Shown here one piece after another: positions 35,687-45,186 of a stretch of DNA of 64,000 nucleotides. The stretch's first letter is position 1. Every line of letters begins with the position of its first letter. Position numbers and translations under genes: made by a program. The stretch comes from Candidatus Nitrososphaera gargensis Ga9.2 (GTDB lineage Archaea > Thermoproteota > Nitrososphaeria > Nitrososphaerales > Nitrososphaeraceae): positions 744,001 through 808,000 of the forward strand of contig NC_018719.1 of assembly GCF_000303155.1 (NCBI RefSeq), in the 5' to 3' direction. Below the pieces are notes generated by a model that was not told where the DNA came from, ran no database searches, and worked only from the letters and a program-made list of their open reading frames with translations.

Positions 35687-36538
35687 CTATCCATCCTGAA
35701 CCTTCACAGTTTCATCCATTTTTGACTTCTCTTGAGCAATTTCCCTGATCATATTCATGAGCTCATCTTGAGTAGTAGTATTATTCTCAGATCCTCGGTC
35801 ATTACTGATTTCTTCGTTAGCGAAGAATTCTGTATGTGGTATCAGAGCGCCCCTCATCTTTCTCGATAACAATTGGGCATAGCCCGCAACTTTTTTGGCT
35901 TCAGCCTTGTGCAGCCGTTCTTGAAGCTGCTGAATTTCGGCCTCGCGGTCATCCAAGGCCTCCCTTAGCTTCTTTATCTTCAAATCTGCAGCCATCTTTA
36001 CTTGCTCTAGGTTAGAATTCTCGATGTTTTGTTTCTTCTCAATCAATTGAGCGATAAGCTCATCTTGCAGCCACTTTTGCAACTTTTCGAGTTGACCTTG
36101 GTTAGCTGCAACCATACTTTCAAAACTATCCTGATTAACTCTAGCTTGTCTGTCATATGTATTGACCAGCTCTTGACGCAGCAGGGATGTTTGGTTATCG
36201 TAAATGTGCCGGATATGTTCTAACTGCCACTGGTAGCTCTTTTTGAGTCTTGCAAACTCTTGTTCAAACCGCTTCCTGTCCGCCTTGATTTGGACTACAA
36301 ACTTCTTTTGCCACATCTGTTTCTCTATATGATGTTTAGAATTCATAGCTAATATTTTTCTCTGATGAGCCGTCTTAAGCAGGTTCGCCTTCTTCTCAAA
36401 TTCATTTCTTTGCCTACGTGATTCAGTAGTAAGTTTCTTTAACCTCGTCATAGCCAGACGATATTTCCTTTCCTGTTTAGTAGCACGATCGATACAAAGC
36501 CGTTTCGAAACATCCTGTGCCTTGTTCCATCTAGCCAA
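35687..36538 (-). CDS. Long coiled-coil protein
   Basis: 283 residues, almost entirely predicted coiled coil (TRLKKLTTESRRQRNEFEKK through EALDDREAEIQQLQERLHKA) and rich in Lys, Gln, Glu and Arg. The C-terminal 60 residues are less regular (SRKMRGALIPHTEFF, then an acidic helix). No signal peptide or membrane segment. It lies between degraded genes and the TrmB/archaellum region, but nothing links it to motility beyond position. No family recognised. Confidence 0.7.
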   Translation of the reverse strand: MARWNKAQDVSKRLCIDRATKQERKYRLAMTRLKKLTTESRRQRNEFEKKANLLKTAHQRKILAMNSKHHIEKQMWQKKFVVQIKADRKRFEQEFARLKKSYQWQLEHIRHIYDNQTSLLRQELVNTYDRQARVNQDSFESMVAANQGQLEKLQKWLQDELIAQLIEKKQNIENSNLEQVKMAADLKIKKLREALDDREAEIQQLQERLHKAEAKKVAGYAQLLSRKMRGALIPHTEFFANEEISNDRGSENNTTTQDELMNMIREIAQEKSKMDETVKVQDG

Positions 36539-36743
36539 TTTAGAAATTCTAAAAATAGTTATCCTAATAAGAAATTGTGTGTAGAAATTTATTGAACATC
36601 CTAGATTTATCCAATGTTGTCAAGTAGGAGAAAGAGTCTCACCATGTCATTATCTGTTGGCCTGTGCGACTTAGTTGCTCTTTAGCTATGTGATGTTGTC
36701 AAAGTATCTGCTATTATGTTGCCACTTTCTCCAAGCAACTCAC

Positions 36744-37589
36744 TTATGTCATTCTGCCAAAGAGGTAATCAAACGTTGATATGAGGGCACTTTTGTTTGT
36801 ATAGAATCCTGTAAGGTCATGGATCCCTTCCTTATCTTCTTCGCTTATTATTATCATCCTGTTGTCATCGAATATGATAAAGTTTACTGGCAGAGGGCTG
36901 AAGACGTTAAATGAGAATGCCTCATTATCAAGACCTTCATACCCTTCGACAGTTTTTTTCGACTCTGTTCTGATCCTCACGTTCACACCACGTTTTGACA
37001 GTGCAATCAGCATGTCTGCTATCTCTGCGTGATAAAATTTCACCAACATCTTTTGCGAGAGATATACAGTCACCTTGGTGCTAACTTCTCCAAGCATGCT
37101 CTTGATCCTTGAGTATAGACTTTCCTCATTAAGCACCTGATAGCTGTTTTCCTGTCTAGTGGGTTTGGTAACTTTGATTATCTTGTCGAGCTTTTCCTGA
37201 CAACGTTTCTTTGCATTGAGAACTGTCTTGAGCGTGTCGTACTTGCTCTGAACCAAGCAATCGATGACTTCGTCAAAAGACAATGCATAGTACTTTTGGG
37301 GTTTGCTAAAGCTTGAAAGAACAACTCCTTTTGCCAGTAGCGACGAGAGATAGTGGTACGTATCTGTCCTTTGAATACCTGTATGCCTGGAAATATCACT
37401 TGCAGTCGTACTGCCGTTTGACATGAGAAAGATCAGGATCTTGGCCTCGTTTGCACCTATGTCCAGCTTTTTCAGCTCGTTGATCAATTCCTGTTTTATT
37501 TGAGATTCTATATAGTCCTGCGAGGTTGTCAGCGCTTCAACTTCTTGCGAGGTAAATGTATCCAAGATGTTTTCATGCTTTGCAGTCAT
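36744..37589 (-). CDS. TrmB-family transcriptional regulator, divergent from the archaellum operon
   Basis: 281 residues from ATG 37589 (MTAKHENILDTF); a longer frame to 37706 is open but its N-terminus is hydrophobic and less likely. The winged helix at about 35-100 reads LDIGANEAKILIFLMSNGST, ASDISRHTGIQRTDTYHYLS. A linker helix and a C-terminal PLD-like effector domain follow (KVTVYLSQKMLVKFYHAEIA, GVNVRIRTESKKTVEGYEG, NFIIFDDNRMIIISEED). TrmB proteins sense ligands and control nearby operons. About 200 bases separate it from arlB on the other strand, so it is a fair candidate regulator of motility. Confidence 0.85.
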   Translation of the reverse strand: MTAKHENILDTFTSQEVEALTTSQDYIESQIKQELINELKKLDIGANEAKILIFLMSNGSTTASDISRHTGIQRTDTYHYLSSLLAKGVVLSSFSKPQKYYALSFDEVIDCLVQSKYDTLKTVLNAKKRCQEKLDKIIKVTKPTRQENSYQVLNEESLYSRIKSMLGEVSTKVTVYLSQKMLVKFYHAEIADMLIALSKRGVNVRIRTESKKTVEGYEGLDNEAFSFNVFSPLPVNFIIFDDNRMIIISEEDKEGIHDLTGFYTNKSALISTFDYLFGRMT

Positions 37590-37785
37590 ATGGTGTAAAG
37601 CGGATTTAGCTTGGCATAAGATAAGATATTGCATGTAATCTGGTACTCTAACAATGTTCTGAAATTCTCCTATAATGGAGATCGAGACAATTGCTAAGGT
37701 TATCATATTATGTCAAGTCCTCCGGACACTGGTAGGACCTTCTACACGCTCCTCCCTTTATCGTCGCCCCTTATAGCAACCAATA

Positions 37786-38472
37786 ATGAACCATAAAGGC
37801 AAGTTCAGAAGGTCCCGTAGGGGAGTCATCGGCATCGAATCGGCCATAGTCCTGATCGCTTTTGTGATCGTGGCAGCGGCCTTATCGTTTGTCGTCCTCA
37901 ACATGGGATTCTCAACAACACAGAAAGCAAAGCAAACAATCGGGCAGGGCCTTGATACGTCTAGCAGCGTGCTAGAAGTAGGCGGTTCAGTTTCGGGCCA
38001 CCTCAACTCTACTGCAGGGGCACTTGACATTGTCACCATCCCGCTGAAGGTTGCCTCTGGCAGCAAGAGCGTGGATCTGCAAGAAAGTCTCACAGCGGTG
38101 AGGTACTTTACAAGGACCCTCAACTACGACAACATCTACAATGGAACACTGAGCTCGACAACATATGGTAGCGTTTCAGACGCACTGGCAGCAGCAAAAA
38201 CGGCAGGCATCTTGGATAAGAACCCACTTGCATCTTCCGGTGCAGCCAATCCAACTAAGACAGTAGCCATCATCTACTGGACTGTCAACGAAAACAACAA
38301 CGATGTGCTAGACAAGTCTGAATCAGCTACGCTGGCCATCGTCTTCCGCAACGCAGACATGCCAAAACAACTCGACAGAATCAACGCAGAAGTCATACCG
38401 AGCATAGGTGCGCCAATGACTGTCGCAAGAGACGTTCCAACACTGACAGATACGTACCAAGACCTGACTTAA
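37786..38472 (+). CDS. arlB: Archaellin
   Basis: 228 residues. Class III signal peptide MNHKGKFRRSRRG with cleavage expected after Gly13, then the hydrophobic assembly helix VIGIESAIVLIAFVIVAAAL. The rest is a beta-rich, Ser/Thr/Asn-rich filament domain with possible N-glycosylation sites (NGT, NST). It is processed by a prepilin peptidase, not found in this window, and polymerises into the archaellum filament. Only one archaellin gene is present. First gene of the arl operon, 20 bases before the next. Confidence 0.96.
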   Translation: MNHKGKFRRSRRGVIGIESAIVLIAFVIVAAALSFVVLNMGFSTTQKAKQTIGQGLDTSSSVLEVGGSVSGHLNSTAGALDIVTIPLKVASGSKSVDLQESLTAVRYFTRTLNYDNIYNGTLSSTTYGSVSDALAAAKTAGILDKNPLASSGAANPTKTVAIIYWTVNENNNDVLDKSESATLAIVFRNADMPKQLDRINAEVIPSIGAPMTVARDVPTLTDTYQDLT

Positions 38473-38492
38473 TTGGAGCGAGTTCATCAAAA

Positions 38493-40067
38493 ATGAACCT
38501 CCACCTTCCTTTTTTTAATCTCGATTCCATGAAAACCCGCGCGATATTTGCAGGTGCAGGTGCAGCCTCATTCTACGGATGGCTTCAGTATACCTCGCCT
38601 GATGCTTTACTGGGCCTGCTTGATACAAACAGCATCATGGCAGACCCTCTTAATCCTATGATAATCATTCCTCCGCTGGCCGCAGCTGGAGTCCTCCTTC
38701 CAAAGTTCATAAAAATGCCTGGAAGAATCGGTTTGCCAAAATTCAAGCAGAATGGAGTAAGCAATAACCAGTATGTCGAAAGCGGGGCTACATTGCTTGA
38801 GTTCGGCAAGAATCAGGATATCAAGGGGCCTAATACAAACAGCATCCCTTTCCAGATGGTCAGCGCTAGTTCAACATCATCATCGTCGGCAGCCACTACT
38901 GCTACTGGCTCTCCAGGACAATCAAAAGATGCATCCCCACCATCACAACAACCGGCAGTTGCTGCAAACCAGACCGGCACAACTACTCCCGTCCAAGTTG
39001 ACGAATCAAAGTTGTCGGCCATTGTAGAAAGCAAGACGAGCAAGATGGTTGAAGAAGTTGAAACTATCAAGAAGGAAATGGGCTCGATAGTACAGGATGT
39101 GCAATCTCTAAAGACCGACATAAAAGAGCTCACCTCAACATTTGAATCATCGCTAGTAGAATTGAAGGCATTTCAGTCAGAAATGGTAAACCCGGTCAAC
39201 TTTATGAGGAAATACTTTGAGTTGCTCGACATAAAGAATGTCTCTGATCCTGTAAATGTAATGATGCCAATTGAGCAGCTGGTAAACAATATTGGTGGTG
39301 CTTCCGATACCAAGCATGGCGGTAATGCAGCTACTGCTGCCACAACAACAGAGCCGGGCGTTAGAACAAAAGGAAACAATATCAAAAATCAACAACAAGA
39401 TGGCGATGTAAAGATTATTGAAAGCCAAAACACAGGAAGTGATAAAACTACCAGTAGTAAAACAAGGGCGCAGACAGATGAGGCATTTTCGATCGAAGAG
39501 ATATACAACATACTAAGACAACACCGAGCTGAGGGATTTGAAGAAGATGATGATGGAGCAGAAGAGGACAATGACGATGAGCAATATAGCAATAGGAAAT
39601 ATCGAAGAACTCAGGCTCATCGATCCCATTTCTCTTCACTAGCGCGATCCAAGATCAAGAACAGAAATTTAATGAGTAAAAGATCTATGATTGGATCAGA
39701 AAATGAAGAGTTCCTAGGAAGTTCGCTTGAATCCAGTCTGACACCTGGCAGGATAATGTCGATTGTCTCCATTGTAGACGAAATACTGGCTAGCATGGGG
39801 CCAGATGGTATAGAGCTTGTTTTGGAACAGTACCGGGCGATTGGACTAAGGCCTGAGGAAGAACGATTGATCTATGGCGTAGTCAAAATGCTCAACGAAT
39901 CAAAATTATTGACAGATGACATAATCGCAATGCTGTATCGGTTTGGACAGGTTCTTGGCATTAACGATCAGGATGCCGAGCTCCAGTACATGAAGATTGT
40001 AGCTAACAAGCGCAACAAGAAGAAGCGCATAGCCCGTGGCATGATGCCTAGGGAGGATGAAGAATAG
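38493..40067 (+). CDS. Large archaellum accessory protein, ArlC/D/E- or ArlX-like
   Basis: 524 residues. N-terminal hydrophobic segments (AIFAGAGAASFYGWLQY; PMIIIPPLAAAGVLLPKF), a Ser/Thr/Gln linker, coiled coil (MVEEVETIKKEMGSIVQDVQ SLK), a FMRKYFELLDIKN region, low-complexity acidic and basic stretches, and a C-terminal helical domain (IMSIVSIVDEILASMGPDGI, GLRPEEERLIYGVVKML, FGQVLGI). Its place between arlB and arlG is that of arlC/D/E in Euryarchaeota and arlX in Crenarchaeota. A membrane part plus coil recalls the ArlX ring; the C-terminal domain recalls ArlD/E. Probably the stator or switch scaffold; assignment by position and layout. Confidence 0.6.
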   Translation: MNLHLPFFNLDSMKTRAIFAGAGAASFYGWLQYTSPDALLGLLDTNSIMADPLNPMIIIPPLAAAGVLLPKFIKMPGRIGLPKFKQNGVSNNQYVESGATLLEFGKNQDIKGPNTNSIPFQMVSASSTSSSSAATTATGSPGQSKDASPPSQQPAVAANQTGTTTPVQVDESKLSAIVESKTSKMVEEVETIKKEMGSIVQDVQSLKTDIKELTSTFESSLVELKAFQSEMVNPVNFMRKYFELLDIKNVSDPVNVMMPIEQLVNNIGGASDTKHGGNAATAATTTEPGVRTKGNNIKNQQQDGDVKIIESQNTGSDKTTSSKTRAQTDEAFSIEEIYNILRQHRAEGFEEDDDGAEEDNDDEQYSNRKYRRTQAHRSHFSSLARSKIKNRNLMSKRSMIGSENEEFLGSSLESSLTPGRIMSIVSIVDEILASMGPDGIELVLEQYRAIGLRPEEERLIYGVVKMLNESKLLTDDIIAMLYRFGQVLGINDQDAELQYMKIVANKRNKKKRIARGMMPREDEE

Positions 40068-40551
40068 TCAGATGGGAAGCCTCATAATAAGCGAGGGGAT
40101 AATCTTGATAGCATCGATCATAATTGCAGCTGGATTTTCAGTCACAGTCCTAAACCAGATGGGAGTATTCAAGTCGACGCTTGCAACAGCTGGAGCAGCT
40201 GAAAAAGAGATCGCATTAACCAGAATAAAGATCCTTTATGCCACTAACTCATCAAGCACCCAAATAGATGTGTGGGTAAAGAACATTGGAACAAATCAGA
40301 TCGTATCATTGGACAAGATGGATGTCTATCTTGGCAAACTAAATAATGTTCAAGGAATTCCGTACAATGCGGCGTCACCTCCAAAGTGGACATATACCAA
40401 TTCAAATGGTAATGTTTGGCAGCAAAAGGATAGCATCAAAATAACTGTAACACTCGATTATTCTCTGGAAACCAATGTCAATTACTTAGTAAGGATCGCC
40501 ACTCCAAATGGAGTGAGTGACGATTACATCTTTTCCTTGACTACAACATAG
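40057..40551 (+). CDS. arlG: Archaellum stator protein ArlG
   Basis: 164 residues. N-terminal pilin-like helix GSLIISEGIILIASIIIAAG followed by a beta-sandwich-like domain (IDVWVKNIGTNQIVSLDKMD, ITVTLDYSLETNVNYLVRI). ArlG and ArlF form a complex outside the membrane that binds the S-layer and anchors the motor. The ATG overlaps the end of the upstream gene by 11 bases. The first Met may be followed by a better one at codon 6 (MGSLIIS). Confidence 0.85.
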   Translation: MKNSQMGSLIISEGIILIASIIIAAGFSVTVLNQMGVFKSTLATAGAAEKEIALTRIKILYATNSSSTQIDVWVKNIGTNQIVSLDKMDVYLGKLNNVQGIPYNAASPPKWTYTNSNGNVWQQKDSIKITVTLDYSLETNVNYLVRIATPNGVSDDYIFSLTTT

Positions 40552-40568
40552 GAGTGTGAAAATGGAGA

Positions 40569-41108
40569 ATGGGTTTTAGCGCTGCAATCAGTGGTGGAAT
40601 AATGATGACAATGATCATAGTTGTATTAATTATGGCAATACCTGCTGTCATAAATGCGAACATTACTACTAGTCGGGCGTATTCTGAACGCGCACAGCTT
40701 GATAGCGAGTACATAAAGACCTCAATTCAGATCACAGATCTCCAAGCTTTGCCAGACACTGATATTGTAAATGTAACACTCAGCAATGATGGATCAAGTA
40801 AATTATGGAATTACCAAAAGTTCAATGTACTTGTAACATATGATTACATACCAGATCCCTTAGCATCTCCTCAACGAATAACTGAAAACTTGGATTATGC
40901 TGGAATTACGCAGATCGTATCTGCTGCTGGATCATGGTCCATAACAGGATTTATCGATGATAATATTGATCCGCAGATTCTGAACCCTGAAGAATCTCTT
41001 ACAATAAGAGGTAGACTGAATCATGATATTGCTATATCCGCTGAACTTGTTGCAGTAACTATATCGACAGACAATGGCGTAATAGTCAGCAAAGCGGTGA
41101 TACTCTGA
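40569..41108 (+). CDS. arlF: Archaellum stator protein ArlF
   Basis: 179 residues. MGFSAAISGGIMMTMIIVVL is the typical ArlF start (MGFS, then a hydrophobic helix), followed by an extracytoplasmic beta-rich domain (DIVNVTLSNDGSSKLWNYQK FNVLVTYDY, LTIRGRLNHDI). It works with ArlG as stator contacting the S-layer. The stop overlaps the ATG of arlH (CTGATGG), consistent with coupled translation. Confidence 0.87.
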   Translation: MGFSAAISGGIMMTMIIVVLIMAIPAVINANITTSRAYSERAQLDSEYIKTSIQITDLQALPDTDIVNVTLSNDGSSKLWNYQKFNVLVTYDYIPDPLASPQRITENLDYAGITQIVSAAGSWSITGFIDDNIDPQILNPEESLTIRGRLNHDIAISAELVAVTISTDNGVIVSKAVIL

Positions 41109-41815
41109 TGGCCATTATAACAGTGTCAACTGGCAATGAAGAGGTTGACAGACAGATAGGAGGAGGTCTGCCGCTTCCGTCGCTCATGCTGATCGAAGGA
41201 GATCATGGGACAGGGAAGAGCTCTATGGCTGCCCAGTTCATGAACGGTCTGCTAAAATCACAAAGAAAAGTGTTGTTCATCACCACGGAGAGCGCCACCA
41301 AAGACTACATTGAAAAGATGAAAATGATAACCTATGATTTCAGAAGGGATTTTCTGAAGAACATGCTGTCAATACTTCCTGTGAATATCGATGGAGTTTC
41401 CTGGTCAGCAGCCAGGTCAAAGCAGCTTTTGCCGGTAGTAGGCAAGTACATCAGCATCAATTCAAAAAAGTTTGATGCGGTCGTAATTGATTCTCTATCC
41501 GCCCTTACCATGCATGCGGATACTAGCACAACGCTTGATTTCTTTACAAAATGCAAGAACTTTGTATCAAAAGGCATGACTGTCATCATCACTATTCATC
41601 CAAAGGCAGTGCCCGAGGAGGTGGCAATGAGAGTAAGATCAACCTGTGACGGATACATGAAGATAACTCCCGCTACGATCGCGGGAAAAAGCGTCAAGGT
41701 TATGGAAATTGTCAAACTGATCGGCTCGTCTTCGCAAGTGAGCTCGCAATTCAGCTTTGACGTTGACACATCCTTTGGGATAAAGATAGTGCCGTTATCG
41801 ATGGCAAACGCATAA
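41108..41815 (+). CDS. arlH: Archaellum ATP-binding regulator ArlH
   Basis: 235 residues, RecA/KaiC-like. Walker A EGDHGTGKSSMAAQF, Walker B FDAVVIDSLSALT, with the motor-partner region MRVRSTCDGYMKITPATIAG downstream. ArlH binds ATP and associates with the ArlI ATPase at the motor base. The 91 bases before arlJ are the largest gap in the operon and hold only a doubtful 37-residue frame. Confidence 0.94.
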   Translation: MAIITVSTGNEEVDRQIGGGLPLPSLMLIEGDHGTGKSSMAAQFMNGLLKSQRKVLFITTESATKDYIEKMKMITYDFRRDFLKNMLSILPVNIDGVSWSAARSKQLLPVVGKYISINSKKFDAVVIDSLSALTMHADTSTTLDFFTKCKNFVSKGMTVIITIHPKAVPEEVAMRVRSTCDGYMKITPATIAGKSVKVMEIVKLIGSSSQVSSQFSFDVDTSFGIKIVPLSMANA

Positions 41816-41906
41816 GAGGAGAGAGACAAAGAGATGGGCAAAAAAACACCACAAATACCAAAATCTGGAAGGCGGATAGTAACACCATCTTCCTGCTATT
41901 TATGCA

Positions 41907-43487
41907 ATGATAAAGTATATGGAGGCTTTGCAATTGCTAGGACTTAGGAAAACTACCACCGCTGTAACTGAGGATCCCAGTCAGCCGGGGGTCAAGACAA
42001 AAGGATCTTTTGTCCCAAAGCGCGTAGACGAGACTATAGTATACTTTTCGCTTCTCCTATTTGGCATATCTACAGGTCAGATCCAGCCTTCAGACTTGAT
42101 AAAGACATCAGGCAACACCAAGCAGTATGGGTACTATTCGCAAATCTTTGCCAAGATCCATCTGCTTGGTGTCAAGTGGCAGTATGGGCTTGCCAAGGCG
42201 TGCGAACTAGTAGCTGCAGAGATAAAGGCAGAAGAGTTCAAGCTACTTCTGATGAAGCTTGCGCAGGTACTTAGACTAGGCGAAGACCTGAGTACATTCC
42301 TCAGTCAGGAATTGCAGGCTGTCATGCATGGATACATTACGACGTACGAGAGGGCCATGAGGTCGCTTGATATGCTGCTGGAAATGTACTCGACAATGAT
42401 GTCTACTTCGTCTTTTCTGGTGGCATCAATGGCGCTCTTGACAATGATCTCCGGCGGAGGAGACTCTTCACAGCTGGTAGTGATAGTTACTCTAACCATC
42501 CTTATGGGCCTTGCATCATTTGTATTCATGGCCTATTACCTCTTCCCAAAGGATCGCATCATGATAAAGGAAGGGCACTCGGATATGGTCAAGATAAAAA
42601 AGATGCTTATGATGGCTCTTGGCACTGCAGCCTCAATTGGAATCAGCCTATCATTTTTGAACATTCTGCCAATTCCACTGGTCATAGCAATTGCCGGTGT
42701 ACCGCTCATCCTTCCAGGTCTTCTTGCCCGCAAGCTTGATGCAAAGATCAGAAAGCTGGACGATTCCTATCCGTCGTTTGCCAGACACTTGGGGGACGTT
42801 TACTCGACCGTAGGTTCACTTGGCCAGTCACTCAAGTCCGTTCTCAGGAGCGACTTTGGCATCCTGAACACACATATCGAGTCCATGACCAACAGAGTCA
42901 TGAGCAGGATAAAGATAGAGGATGCATTTGACTTGTTTTCAAAGGATACCGGTAGTGTGCTAATCTCTGCAGGTAACGACGTAATGTCCAATGCCTTGGT
43001 AAAGGGAGCAAACATGCTTCAAGTAGGCTCAAGGCTTTCGGAGATCACTACCAAGTTCCTCGAGATAAGGAAGAAAAGGCTGCAGTCTGCCAAGGCGTTT
43101 GAATCCACCATCATAATAATGCATGTGCTGACACTGGCAGTCTTTAGCCTCATAAACCGCCTACTGAATTTCCTTGCACAGTATTTTGCACTGCAGCAGT
43201 CAGTAGGCAGCGAAGGCGCTGCCATTCTGTCAATAGCGGCAGGCGACACAACACTCATGAGCATGATCTTATCTTTGCTCATAGTCGCACTGTCTGGGGT
43301 GAACGCAATGGCTCTCAAGGTATCACAGGGCGGTCTATTCCACACGATTTGGTTCAACATGGGGGTACTCCTTGGAATAGGTGGCGTCGTAGTTTACGGT
43401 GTGGACATTTTCCTAGACAGCATGATAGGGGACATACTGGACATCACAGAATCGCTTGAAGCCAGCGCAGGCTTGGGAGATGCTTAG
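41907..43487 (+). CDS. arlJ: Archaellum membrane platform protein ArlJ
   Basis: 526 residues. Soluble N-terminal helical part (QIFAKIHLLGVKWQYGLAKA), T2SF-type domains and about seven to nine TM helices in groups (VASMALLTMISGGG, VIVTLTILMGLASFVFMAYY, ISLSFLNILPIPLVIAIAGV, a last set near the C-terminus). A positively charged loop between the groups would contact ArlI. ArlJ is the membrane core around which the filament is assembled and turned. The end overlaps the start of arlI. Confidence 0.93.
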   Translation: MIKYMEALQLLGLRKTTTAVTEDPSQPGVKTKGSFVPKRVDETIVYFSLLLFGISTGQIQPSDLIKTSGNTKQYGYYSQIFAKIHLLGVKWQYGLAKACELVAAEIKAEEFKLLLMKLAQVLRLGEDLSTFLSQELQAVMHGYITTYERAMRSLDMLLEMYSTMMSTSSFLVASMALLTMISGGGDSSQLVVIVTLTILMGLASFVFMAYYLFPKDRIMIKEGHSDMVKIKKMLMMALGTAASIGISLSFLNILPIPLVIAIAGVPLILPGLLARKLDAKIRKLDDSYPSFARHLGDVYSTVGSLGQSLKSVLRSDFGILNTHIESMTNRVMSRIKIEDAFDLFSKDTGSVLISAGNDVMSNALVKGANMLQVGSRLSEITTKFLEIRKKRLQSAKAFESTIIIMHVLTLAVFSLINRLLNFLAQYFALQQSVGSEGAAILSIAAGDTTLMSMILSLLIVALSGVNAMALKVSQGGLFHTIWFNMGVLLGIGGVVVYGVDIFLDSMIGDILDITESLEASAGLGDA

Positions 43488-45186
43488 AGATATGCAGAGC
43501 ACCAAGCAGGCAGCCGATCAGAACCAGCCACAATCTCAGATGGATCCCAAGCTTATGGAGCAGATGCAGAAGGTTCCATACCTTATGGAGTACGTGTCGG
43601 CCTTTATACAAAAGGGTAATCCTTCTCCCGCGTTCTATGAAAAGATCGACGGAAGTTTCAAGAGCCTCAAGATGCCCAATCTGATCTACCCGATCAGCGA
43701 GAACAATTTGATACATATCAACGCCTACGCATCTGGCGGGGACGGTTATTTTGAGTATGTGGTGATAGGTCCTCCAGAGCCGGATGCCCGCCTGCTGGGT
43801 GCAGTCGACAGGATGTTCGCAACATATGCAGGGTCTTGGAAACCTCCAGACCAATTGCAGGAGCGTTTCATGGCGGTGGGCAACTTTCTGGACAAGATAT
43901 GTGTCAAGTCGCCCACACCTGTGCAGTACGACAAGATAGACGCAAAGAAAACCAAGACGATCCCAGTGTATGAAAAAGAATACGAGTATCTGAAGTATCA
44001 TTTCCTGACCAAGAGAGTAGGTCTTGGAATCCTTGACCCCTTCCTCACTGACCCTCACCTTGAGGATATCTCTATCGTCGGTGCTGGTAACGTATACGTA
44101 GTCCACAAGATCTTTGGGCCTCTCAGGTGTACCGTATGGCTCACAATGGATGACATTGATGACATGGTCATAGGCATGTCTGAACAGTTTGGCAAGACTA
44201 TATCGCATGCCAGGCCGCTGGTTGATGCGACGCTGCCTGAAGGTTCCAGAATCAATATTGTCTTTGGCAAGGACGTAAGCAGGAGGGGAACGAACGCGAC
44301 CATCAGAAGGTTTGCAAGCGTGCCACTATCGATAACCCAGATCATTAACTCAAAGAGCATTGACGCGCGTGAAGCGGCCTATATGTGGATGATGGTCGGC
44401 GAGGGTATGAGTTGTTTCATCAACGGGGAAACCGCGTCTGGCAAGACAACTACCATGATGGGGATTACTCAATTCATTCCTCCGACATGGAAAATAGTCA
44501 GCATAGAGGACACGCCAGAAATAACGCTGCCACACAAGAACTGGATCAGCGAAGTTACAAGAGATACTGGAAGCCCATCGTCCAGCGTGGTAATGTTCGA
44601 CCTGCTCAAGGCAGCTCTCAGACAGAGGCCAAACTACATACTTGTAGGTGAAATCAGGGGCGCAGAGGCCAATATAGCATTTCAGGCCATGCAGACAGGG
44701 CATCCTGTCATGAGCACCTTCCACGCAGCACAGATGTCATCACTTATCCAGAGGTTGACAGGCGAGCCTATGAAGATACCCAAGCCGAATGTAGAAAACT
44801 TAAACATTGCTCTGTTTCAAGCTGCAGTGCAGGGCAAGGATGGCAAGCCGGTTAGGCGAGTCTTATCCATAAACGAAATAGTAGGGTATAACGGCGGCGC
44901 AGACTCGGTCATGTTCGTTCCAGTCTTTACATGGGACCCTGCTTCTGATACGGTGACGTACAGAGGAAAGGGAAGCAGCAACCTGTTCATCACAAAGATA
45001 CTTCTCAAGAGGGGTCTCTCAAGGAAAGATGAAGGCAGTCTTTACGATGAACTTGAGCTACGCACAAAGATCCTAGAGACCATGATAAAGAAAAAGATAT
45101 TCAACTATTATGACGTCTATGACCGTATTGTGCAGGCAAAGGAAATTGGACTTGAAAAGTTCAAGAAAGAGCTTGATATGCTCTAA
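43480..45186 (+). CDS. arlI: Archaellum motor ATPase ArlI
   Basis: 568 residues from ATG 43480, which lies over the arlJ stop (GATGCTTAG); TTG 43456 would add eight residues. Type II/IV secretion ATPase: N-terminal region binds the membrane platform, then Walker A INGETASGKTTTM, Asp box (IEDTPEITLPHKNWI), Walker B LVGEIRGAEA and His box GHPVMSTFHAA. Drives both export/assembly and rotation. Last gene of the arl operon; its TAA overlaps the stop codon of cheR on the opposite strand. Confidence 0.95.
   Translation: MLRDMQSTKQAADQNQPQSQMDPKLMEQMQKVPYLMEYVSAFIQKGNPSPAFYEKIDGSFKSLKMPNLIYPISENNLIHINAYASGGDGYFEYVVIGPPEPDARLLGAVDRMFATYAGSWKPPDQLQERFMAVGNFLDKICVKSPTPVQYDKIDAKKTKTIPVYEKEYEYLKYHFLTKRVGLGILDPFLTDPHLEDISIVGAGNVYVVHKIFGPLRCTVWLTMDDIDDMVIGMSEQFGKTISHARPLVDATLPEGSRINIVFGKDVSRRGTNATIRRFASVPLSITQIINSKSIDAREAAYMWMMVGEGMSCFINGETASGKTTTMMGITQFIPPTWKIVSIEDTPEITLPHKNWISEVTRDTGSPSSSVVMFDLLKAALRQRPNYILVGEIRGAEANIAFQAMQTGHPVMSTFHAAQMSSLIQRLTGEPMKIPKPNVENLNIALFQAAVQGKDGKPVRRVLSINEIVGYNGGADSVMFVPVFTWDPASDTVTYRGKGSSNLFITKILLKRGLSRKDEGSLYDELELRTKILETMIKKKIFNYYDVYDRIVQAKEIGLEKFKKELDML

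Noticed and set aside
38813-39133. Minus-strand frame inside the large archaellum accessory gene
   Set aside because: Antisense shadow of a Ser/Thr-rich coding region.
41834-41947. 37-codon frame between arlH and arlJ with a CYLC motif
   Set aside because: Overlaps the arlJ start in another frame; nothing supports translation.
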